Assembly (NCBI RefSeq): GCF_034702125.1
Contig: NC_085860.1
Coordinates: 56,374,419 to 56,438,418 of the forward strand
Length of the DNA: 64,000 bases
Direction of reading: 5' to 3'
Source: Engraulis encrasicolus
Taxonomy: Eukaryota; Chordata; Actinopteri; Clupeiformes; Engraulidae
How positions within the stretch are numbered: position 1 is the stretch's first letter; each line of letters starts with the position of its first letter. Shown here piece after piece: positions 55,082 through 64,000 of the stretch. The notes beneath the pieces were generated by a model. The model did not search any database. It saw nothing but the letters and a program-made list of their open reading frames with translations, and had not been told where the DNA came from. The translations under genes were made by a program, and so were the position numbers.

Positions 55082-56528
55082 TGATATTCATGAACGATAA
55101 ACTACTTTCAGCACTATTCTGTCCTATTTTCTTTGTCGAGTTTGTGTCAATGACGTTGTCAGTGTAGTTTTCAAATGCAAATGCATGCATATCGTAAATC
55201 AACCTCGAGGCTCAAATCGTAAATCGATCACGAGTCTCAGATATCGGAAACACAACCAACTGTAAATCAACCACGAGGCTCAAATTGTAAATCGACCACG
55301 AGTCGCTAGGCAGCAGTCAGGCAATTCAAATGAATAGGCAGCGGAAGCATTGCCCAACCACGAAAAACGGGCAACGTGAATGCACCACGTAGTTTGTAGT
55401 TATTTCCCCATTTTTTTTTTTCGTGAAAACTTCACGAAATGATAGAGATACGGTTGCGTTGCATCTCTGAAGAGTGCGTTTGCCATTGCTTCCTATTGAA
55501 GTAGGAAGAACTTCTTGAAATACAGTGGAATGGCAATGCGCACGAGAGACACCTTCGTGCCATAGAAGAGTAATCATAACGTGAAAATGTGATCGATCTC
55601 GCTCAGTAGAATACAATTTCTAATGCAAAAGACCTTGATCATAACTGCGTTTAAGGGAGGGGGGTGTGTCTTTATGTTTACATATTTTGGGCGCGCGCGG
55701 CAGATAGGGATAACATTCCCAAGCTAGCGGGGAAAATCCTTCTTGACAATAACAGCAAAAAGCTGACATGAGCCATAAACCACAAATTCTCTATCAGACA
55801 TTATACATGGCCAATAGGCGAAAAGTAGAATACCGGTATGTTATCAAACGTAAATAAAATTGTTGATTCGACTAGTCCTCCGCAGTCGCAAATGAGAGTT
55901 TTGCGTACCAACACATGTTCTGGGGGCAGAAGCATTTGTGATAGGTTCTCTCGCTCGTCCAATCACAGACAGCAGGACGACGGTATTCTGGACATTATTT
56001 CAAATGTTTTGAAGGCGCGCAATTTTACTGACAGGACACAAGAAGATCGTTAAACTCCAGGTAATTGTATGTTTGTGGTGAACTATGTAGTGAAATATTA
56101 AGACAGTATTAAAACATTTTGTCAAGTGTGTTGATTACGGTAATCATGTTTGTTGTGGCAATATATGCCCTACCATACCATGATAACCATATAAGCGCTA
56201 GCTAAACTAGCTAACGCTAATTAGGCGAGCTAGAAAGCATGTAAGTACTCGTAAACGGCGGCGATTAATTATTATTATTATTTTACATTGTTTTTTAAAT
56301 GTAAATTTGTCTTTGGCGTTATTAGTCCCCCGGGGCTGAAGTAACGGTAATTCAGGGGGCATTTCAGCCTCTGCTGGTCCCAGGGCTGATGTAACACTCT
56401 CCAGCCCCCGGGGCAGAGGGACCTAATTCATAGCTTGTCTGAGGGCAGTTCAGACTCTGCTGGTCCCTGGTGTTTTGAGTTTCAAGCTGTGAATTAAATA
56501 TTGTAAATCTGTGCATATTGTGATTTCA
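55082..56528. other. Intergenic upstream of the MULE relic
   Basis: 55195-55310 has repeated AAATCGWNCACGAGKCTC units. 56325-56480 has a GC-rich duplication (CTCTGCTGGTCCCAGG / CTCTGCTGGTCCCTGG). No supported gene. Confidence 0.4.
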
Positions 56529-56529
56529 G

Positions 56530-57665
56530 AAAATGGAGAAATATTGGCTGAAGGGAGTTGCTAAAAGCCTGAAGAAGGTACACGATGCCAGGGTTAAACA
56601 AGAGGTGGTAATTGTCCAAGGAGAAGAAAAGGACTTCCTAAACAACTACATGAACGAGGTGCAGGAGAAAGACAGTGTCTACTTTAAAGCTCCAGTCTCT
56701 ACACATAAAGACTATTTTTACTATGCATGTGAGAGAGCCAGCAAAGCAACAGGAGGAAGTAGGCTACAGGGTAATCACAAAAGACATGAGCAAATTCTTG
56801 CCAAGCGTATATTTCCTTTAAATTGATCAATGATTTGGGATTCAAAGGAGCTGTGATCCATAAAATGTTGGAACACACAGGGCATAATTTGTCCAATAAA
56901 GATAATGCTGTCAAAAATCGAATACACCCAGAACTGCTTGCGTTGGTGGAAATGTGGCTTACACAAGGTTGCTCAATATCAGAGACTCGCTTGAAAAGCT
57001 GTGATTGGGCAGAGACAAATGGCCACTTTGACAAAAAAAATCGAAGGTATAATCTGACCCCTGAAGATGTACGCATGACAAAAAAGAACCTTCATGGTCT
57101 CACTTTATTGGATCGTAATGATTCTGTCAGTGTTCACCTTTGGTGTCTACAGAGCTGAAAGAAAGCATTTGTTTTATCAGTCACTCACCCAAACGGAACC
57201 CTTCATTGTAGTTGTGCAGACACCATCACAAAAAAAAGTACTAGAAGAGAACCCCCATCCCATGGTTTTCATGGATGCCTCCTACAAGGGCATTACAGCC
57301 TATGGCTATGCCTTCTATGCACTGCTACTGACCAATAAAAGTGGAAGAGGAGTTCCCTTTGCGTATTTTATCCTGAGCAAGGAATCAAGTGACATTTTAA
57401 GCCTTTGCCTGTGTAAACTTCAGTTGATCAATCCCAGCTTTTATCCAAGGTAGCCTACTACAGTTTCGATCATTTTGCACCGATATGCCCCATACAGTTT
57501 GTTCTAGCTGCCTGACTTTCTTTTTTGTTTTCTTTCCTCATCTAGGTCTGTAATGATTGACCGTGACCTCAAGGTCCTCAACGCCATCAGGAGTGTTTTT
57601 CCAGACACAAAGGTTCTACTTTGCTGGTTCCATGTACTCCACGTAAATAAGAAGACGACTTCAGA
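56530..57665 (+). pseudogene. MULE-like transposase relic
   Basis: The exon begins after TGATTTCAG (56529), ATG 56533. Three reading frames follow one another, with breaks near 56815 and 57150. The third contains the MULE core: VFMDASYKGITAYGYAFYAL (first Asp), an intron 57450-57545 (AAG|GTAGCC ... TCTAG), then SVMIDRDLKVLNAIRSVFP (second Asp) and LLCWFHVL. It then degenerates into a (TAA)n repeat, so the third acidic residue and the C-terminus are lost. MULE (Mutator-like) transposases cut and paste DNA elements. Inverted ends were not found. Confidence 0.7.
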
Positions 57666-57692
57666 TAACAGAACAGTGCATTTGCATGCACT

Positions 57693-57729
<37 letters not shown>
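57693..57729. repeat. (TAA)n microsatellite
   Basis: A twelve-unit trinucleotide run, flanked by a duplicated ACTTCRGATAACAGA...GCATTTGCATGCACTGTAAT block. Confidence 0.95.
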
Positions 57730-57734
<5 letters not shown>

Positions 57735-57840
57735 CGGATAACAGATGCATTTGCATGCACTGTAATTATGTAAAGCTGGCTTTAAAAGCAAGAGAACTAC
57801 AAGACTTTTATCTACCACCAATTGGCTCATTGTTATGTAA

Positions 57841-57985
57841 GGGTTAACGTTCGGCGAGAAGGTCGCTACCGTGGAATAGCAGCACGACAGAGAGAATCTT
57901 AAGACCCCGACGCGGAGCGGAGGGGTCTTGTTCTCTCTGAAGTGCTGCTATTCCACAAAGCGACCGACTCGCCGAAAGTTAACCC
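57841..57985. mobile_element. 145-bp hairpin (foldback) element
   Basis: Arms pair over almost their full length: GGGTTAACGTTCGGCGAG with CTCGCCGAAAGTTAACCC, GTGGAATAGCAGCAC with GTGCTGCTATTCCAC, and AAGACCCC with GGGGTCTT. The loop is about 13 bases (GACGCGGAGCGGA). Confidence 0.85.
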
Positions 57986-58903
57986 GCTTATTATATGGAT
58001 ATACTTAAATGATTCACACATGGCGGGGGCATTTCTTTAGGCCTATTTAATGTTAAGTCTATTATAGTTTTTAATGTCAAAAGATTGTTGCTGCGCAAAA
58101 CAAAACAGTGCCGTTGTGGAACACCGCTAGGCAACAGCTAGGTAGCCAGGACAACAAATGTTGTCTATCACCGCAGCTGATTAGAGTCTTGTTGAAAAGT
58201 CGCTTTAGCAGTGAAAAGTCTTGTTGCCATTGACAGCGGTCTGTTATAGACCAACCCGTCCATTATCGAAAAATAACAGACGTGCGAACGTTGGGGAGCC
58301 CCGTTGAAATGAATGGAGCATTCGACCGATGACGTCACACCATATAATAAAGGCTGTTAACCGATGGCTGGTGAAGACAGATGGAGGCCACTTATCATCT
58401 GAGCAGAGAAATGTAGTCATACATGCCATGGTGTCAATGAAAGCTTGCTTAACGGTACTTTGCGCTCATTCAATCATGTTAAAATATGCTCTATGGATTG
58501 TATTGTCTCCTACATTGTATGTTGACAAAAAGCATTTCACTTTTAAAGTGGTGCTAGAAGTAACGCACAGTGTTCCGTACAGCCCTAATTAACGTTCTAT
58601 GCCGTTTAATCAAGTAACAGGGTTCCGAACAGCTCACTGTTTCAGCTGAAAATGGTGATTTGGACAATCGTAAACAACACACACCTGTTTCTTTGGATTC
58701 CGTGGGATCTCTGCTATATAATGAACTGCGTGTGGACGACAGTAGATGGAAGACGACGAAGAAGGAAAGATGTGAGTATGGCGACACCCTGTGTTCATTA
58801 CAGAAATGGCAGACAAAACCGCTGTGACGTGCGTCGTGACGAAAGGAGGCAAAACTTTAAACAACTGTAGAGACGAATGCGGGCTAAATATGTTGATTTA
58901 AGC
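57986..58903. other. Intergenic, nothing recognised
   Basis: Short ORFs only. No recognisable domain. Confidence 0.35.
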
Positions 58904-61900
58904 CAGGGGTGCTCAGACTTTTTCAACATGTGAGCTACTTATTGAGATGGGTGTGTGGAAGTGATCTACTGGGGGTTCGGGGGAGAACATTTGAAAATAC
59001 AGCTGTTAGAAATGCAATTTTAACACAATATGAAAATGTATTTGTAGGCCTATATAGGCCTACACATCAATAATAATGAAAGGTGAATCAGCGGTGAATA
59101 ACAACCTCATACAGACCTTATTTAGGCCTACTGTAAATTACGCCTGTTTTTGATCACAAAGGGAGACCATAGTAGGCTATCAAGTTTATGATAAATGTAA
59201 TTTTCATTAATGAACCTCTTAACGCAGAAGGGGATTTTATGGAATTCTGAGGCGTTTTGTTGATACTGCATTCAGCATTAATTATATCAAGTTTTATAAA
59301 TAGTTGAGAGGTCCATGATGGCTTAAATGAAAGAAGACAAAATGGCCAAAACAACCATTCACCCCTAGTCGTTCATTTGCGTCATAAAATGTCAATTTCA
59401 GATGGTCAAGTGAAGAAAAAATGTAAAAAAATATAGGGTTTTTTTTGCATTTTTATGTTTGTCTGTGAATGCAAGTCTGTTAAGTGATGGGATAAGAAAA
59501 AACTTTACATGATCGAATTCCACATGGTCTTGGGAAGTAAAATCCAAAGTTACAAGTACATACGTTGAACTAAACCGGTGCTGTGCATGCCTATGTATAG
59601 GGTGCAATTGCCCTTCCAAATGCGCCAAAATGTCAAAAAAGCTCGTCACGCTTAAACGAATGCTACAGACAAAATATGGAAATTTTGCGGATTTGTATGG
59701 CTTGACATTGTGTAAATACATGTTAAACATCTTATTACGTTTGAATTTCGGTGCCAATGTAATGTATATGGCTGATATAAGGTCATAGGACTAAACTACC
59801 CAAATCGCTAAAAATGTCGGCGTGCCATGCCCATAAATAACCAATGGGTGGCAGTACAACACTAGAAATGTCCTCTAGCTGTCGGCCTTGGTCACCTGTC
59901 CACTCTTGATTTGGCGAGGATCATGGGATACCTTTCCAGTAATCATCCAGGCTTTTGTTTACGCCGCGGGCCTTTAGGAGCTAGTGCTACATTGTGCGTC
60001 GCAGGCAGTGTGATACACAGCTACAAGCACAATCGATGGACCAACTAGCACAATGTACAGCTTCAAATGGCAACCAAGCGGTATACTAATACTTTCAACG
60101 GACATGAATCGCGGTGCGGTTCACTACTGCTGCATCATAACATGATTAGCATGGCTAGCATGGGAAACCCCTATGTCATTCATTCGTGACGCCTACTGCC
60201 TACAAGCACACCGATTGACTAACCAAGGCAAATGACCACGCATATTGTTCATCAAACAGTATAGTTTTAGCCTGGCAATGTCTCCATGGTATAGTTTAAC
60301 CCTGATTGAGATATCAGCAAGTTATATTTGGGTACGTGTACCGATGTCTCCACACAGGAAGACGGCACTTGGTGTAATGTTCGTCCTCTCTTTGGAAAAT
60401 AGTCAGTTTATGGCAAAAAATGACCATTTGGTATCATAGAGAACTTCTTCACGAGTTTCCCCATGTATGATATTATGCCCAAAGTCGTTTGGATTGACGA
60501 GAAACACGCGGAGAAGCATCATAATGGATTTGCATCCAGAAAAAAATATTTTTTTCATTACAAATGGATTAAGGATTTTAACTGTTTTCCTGGACATTTC
60601 AAGACAACCAAGACCACTTTCCGGACCACCGAAAGGTAAAGAATTGCTTTATGACTTCATTTGAGCTCATACAATGTCTTAAAAACATTTGAAGAGCAAA
60701 ATGCTCAGGGAGTGGCATTTCTCATTCAATCCTATGGAGGTTGTCAAGTCAAGCTAACATGGCTAGCTCTGGCTAGCCATTGAGCCGAGCACGGAAAAAA
60801 ATTAACCCCATCTACTTCAGACGTCATACGAGCTAGGTGATTGGCTGTTTCGACTGCATTTTCAAAATTGATGACTTAAACTTGCAGCAAACATGAAACA
60901 ATGAGAAATGCGTCCGCCGGCGGACGCTCTGCAGTATTTAATGAACATAATATTAATGAAGTTATTGATGTGCCCTCTTGGTTTTTGGACAGATTTTATG
61001 TAATCCCCTTTTCACTTTAATATGAGTGCAGAGCTATTTTCTCCCTCCCTGAAGTGTTATTTCATGTGTGCATGCTTGCTGTCACCTATTTGAAGGGTTG
61101 TTGGTTTGGGATTTCGTGGAAGACTTTTTTAATGCCGCTGTGAGAAGTAGACAGAACAGCGGTTTGCGGGCGTTTGGCGTTTTCACGTGGATGATATTGT
61201 CTTCTTGGACGTTACAGACATCCTTAGTTCCAAAAAATAAACAAGGAGACATCTACTGAATGGACCGAAAATCGCGCTCTCTGTCTAGCGGCCGCGCTGA
61301 ACAGACCATTTGAAAAGACGCGCCTGCACTCAGGTTAGGGCCAAAACATACCAAGGCGGAACGGAACGGTCGCAGGACGGACGCGGTCTTTCTGCTTAGT
61401 TTTGGCCGGCGTGCTTTTCTCTGCCTTGCACACTGACAGCGTCGGCGTGCGCGGCCAGTCCTATTCAAAACCCTAGCCACAGCCAAAGCTAGCATGCTAC
61501 TTTTCCATTCATTTGAATGAGACACCGCCGGTCGCTGGCGTGAAAAATACGCTCGAGTTCTATTTTCCAAATGCAGCGCGGCGCGGAGCCGGCTCCCGCG
61601 CCGCTGACGCCCGACTACCGCCGGTTGGTGTGCAAGGACAGATAGGTTTCAATGTATTTTCACCGACGTCGGTAAAAAACGTGGCCGTTCCGCGACGCTT
61701 TACCGCCTTGGTGTGTAAGACCCCTTAAACAGGCACACATCATTCACTCTCCCCTCGCACGCGTGCCTATGAAATCTAATCGAAGTAGCCAACTCCACGC
61801 TCAATGCGGGAGTTGCATCTTGCCTGCACTTCTCAGAGCATTGTTTAAAAGGGGGGAAATCAGGGGATTGCCGGTGTTCGGGCGGTTGTTTTCTTCTTTG

Positions 61901-62219
61901 GCTGTTTCTTTTGAGCGGTGACGCTGCCTGTAGGCTACTAACTGAACATATAGCGCACGGTATCAGCAAACGTCTCGTGCCGTCCTATTTTTTTGTGCTC
62001 CGATGTTATGACTTATGAAGAGTTTGAGTGTGGCGCTTGACAGTTATCCTCCTTATCTGAAGACGTCGTTGTGTTTATGGTAGGCTATACCATACAGTGT
62101 AGACGCCTGGAGTTAGCCTGTCAGATCCTGGGTATCCATAGGGAACTTTTTTTTTTTTTTTTTTTAAAGTGTCCTCCTACGATCTACCAATACTGCGATC
62201 GACCTATTGAGCACCCCTG
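58904..62219. mobile_element. hAT element, 3316 bp, no transposase seen
   Basis: Ends CAGGGGTGCTCAGAC / TGAGCACCCCTG, flanked by a perfect 8-bp duplication ATTTAAGC (58896-58903 and 62220-62227). The size fits a full hAT, but I find no BED finger or transposase core. A GC-rich MITE is nested at 61338-61724. Confidence 0.85.
61338..61724. mobile_element. GC-rich TIR MITE nested in the hAT element
   Basis: Left GGGCCAAAACATACCAAGGC and right GCCTTGGTGTGTAAGACCCC are inverted and imperfect. The interior is GC-rich (CGGCGTGC, GCGCGGAGCC), unlike the surroundings. Confidence 0.6.
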
Positions 62220-62227
62220 ATTTAAGC

Positions 62228-63274
62228 GAATGGAAAGTGAGTTGAGTTATTTACGAGTATGTTTGACTGGTGTTTTTTAAGACTATCGGAAGGATGATGT
62301 TCAGTGTAAAAAAAAGAAATGTCCGAGGTCGCAGCATCGTTTGCTCGCCAGATAGAATGCCGCTATGTCGACACAGACACCGTTTCTAGAAGTGGTTTGG
62401 CGTTCAAACGTTTTGAGGAATTAAAAACTGCAGTCCATGCTGCTTTGGTTGATACTGACTAGCAGTCACAGAACCTAGATAGGAATGAACAAATGCTGTA
62501 CTTAGGACAGTGATAGTGCTCATGTATGCCAATTTGTGTACAGTATGCATTTTTATTCATAATGACATAGGCCTACTGCTCACTTTGTTATGAAGTTGCA
62601 TAGAAATAGTAGAACTATTGCCTAGACCTTGGAGTTGTTTCAAACCCATATTACATGGCACTTTGAAATTAGCATGTGTAAGGTTGTACAGGCAATTAGT
62701 GAACTCACCTGTACTGGCATCATGTAGCCTACCCAATGATGGGCCAAACCTCGGAGTTCTCATTACTGCCCTCCTATGTGGGCATAGTGTATTGATTACA
62801 TGCCACATGCAATGCCTAAATCAGCCTCCAGGTGGTGCAATGAACCACCTGACACTAATACAGGGCTGGGCAGACACTGACTTGAAGTCCTTGGTAGAAA
62901 TAACATACCAGATTTGCACAGTGGACATGTCTACTGTAATAGGCTAGTAATTTAGTGCTACAACATTCCCTTCTGCGTATTCATGTTGTTAGTGATGTGT
63001 AGTGTAATAATGATGTGTGTAGTGTACAATAATAATAACAGATAAATAATTACATATTCAAGTTATTATAAACTGTACTGCAATTGTAACAATACATAAT
63101 AATAATGAAAACAATTGTAATAACACTTGTAATAATGGCAATATTTGTATTATTAATCATGCTTCCCACTACACTAGTGTTATTATTGTAGGCCTAAGCG
63201 TTTACCACACACAGTAATAATGTTGACCTCTGACTGTCTCTGGGCTAATTTTTCTTACATATATGCCTTGTGTA
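62228..63274. other. Intergenic, nothing recognised
   Basis: AT-rich with a run of AATAATAAT motifs around 63005-63180. No supported gene. Confidence 0.35.
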
Positions 63275-63388
63275 ATGCCTAGGCCAAAGTACTCAGAGGA
63301 GAAGATGACGATGGCCTTGCAGGCCCTGGAGGAAGGCGGGAGCCTGCGGCAGGTGGCCCGCCGCTTCGGGGTGCCACATACCACCTAG
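63275..63388 (+). pseudogene. psq-type helix-turn-helix fragment
   Basis: 37 codons from ATG. KYSEEKMTMALQALEEGG then LRQVARRFGVPHTT matches the psq/pogo-type DNA-binding helix-turn-helix (A..A...G.S...AA..F.VP..T). It ends at TAG 63386 where family members continue. It is a GC-rich patch in AT-rich DNA. No downstream transposase. Probably the start exon of a broken pogo/Harbinger-type gene. Confidence 0.55.
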
Positions 63389-64000
63389 GCGAGTACATTT
63401 AGGGTTTAACCCCAAAAAAATTGATACAAAAGTTTTTTTTATGGATTCTATTACTATTGGACCTGCTAAATGACATACTAAAAATCTAGTAAAATCTGAC
63501 TTTGGGAAATGAGTTTTTTTCAACATGGCTGCCATAGGCTTATTATGAGGGTCAAGAGACACTCCAGGTGAATAGGCCAAAAAATTTAGCTTGCCGATAT
63601 CACCATGAAACTTAATCCGGTGATTACTCACATATTTGTGAGAAAAAAATGTATTGCAAGTTTTCTGAAATGTTATGTTTTAATATGGTAATTGGACTAT
63701 ATCTAATTAAATATGCATTAAATTTCAAAATGCAAAACCTCAAAATCTGAAAAAGCCAAGCTCAAAATTACTCTTTTATTTTGTTTCTAGTAAGCCAGAA
63801 GATATCTTCAGAAGAGATTATGGACATCTCTTTTTGTTTTGTAGTAAATCTAAAAATCTTTGTGCAGACACACCAGATAGCATTTTTTTTTCAAAACATG
63901 ATTATTTATCATCTCTCTTAGATAAATAATTGAGTTTTATGTGTCTCAAGTTCTTCCAGACATTCTTTGAGTCTGGTGGTATCATTGTTAGCATGTATCA
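63389..64000. other. AT-rich tail, nothing recognised
   Basis: No gene or repeat could be supported. Confidence 0.35.

Overview
The window looks like nuclear DNA of a teleost fish. It is AT-rich, has GT-AG introns and many CA/TG microsatellites, and is packed with fish-type mobile elements (hAT, Tc1, TTAA-target, Penelope-like and MULE). I cannot fix the species. I see no ordinary single-copy host gene that is clearly intact. Almost everything recognisable is a mobile element, a relic of one, or a transposase-like gene family.

170-18140 holds one very large LTR retroelement (about 18 kb, LTRs about 1.93-1.95 kb). Its RT and RNase H resemble class I (gamma/epsilon-like) endogenous retroviruses. 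Layout: 5' LTR, tRNA-Ser-type primer site, leader with a duplicated three-hairpin unit, a 372-codon pre-gag ORF, a 64-codon ORF, a 1164-codon gag, an in-frame UGA, then pol. The pol region is unusual. In order I read protease, a 2H-phosphoesterase-like domain, a Cys-rich module, RT, RNase H, a second Cys-rich module, a frame break, a macro domain, a third Cys-rich module, and an integrase cut off before its last catalytic residue. A tandem-repeat insertion, a long noncoding 3' region with no visible env, a polypurine tract and the 3' LTR follow. A 2H phosphoesterase and a macro domain are an enzyme pair otherwise known from ADP-ribose/cyclic-phosphate metabolism and from nidovirus host antagonism. 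I consider this the main discovery of the window.

18141-33100 is repeat-rich intergenic DNA: hAT MITEs with perfect 8-bp target duplications, a decayed Tc1, a chain of exon-like segments that may be a spliced noncoding RNA (about 25.0-27.7 kb), and a Penelope-like element on the minus strand (29.6-32.5 kb) split by a hAT MITE.

33.3-42.3 kb is a small tandem array of a GC-rich, multi-exon, DDE-transposase-like gene. One nearly complete copy (eight coding exons, one in-frame stop) lies between a 3' fragment and a rearranged internal fragment. 42.8-44.5 kb is a nested inverted duplication of MITEs and Penelope-type ends. 45.0-50.8 kb is a TTAA-flanked, piggyBac-like-ended unit carrying a broken RecQ-type helicase gene. 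52.5-64.0 kb contains a BED-type zinc-finger exon, two hAT elements without transposase, a broken MULE-like transposase, a long perfect-looking hairpin, and a short psq helix-turn-helix fragment.

All identifications come from reading motifs and repeats by eye. No database search was run.
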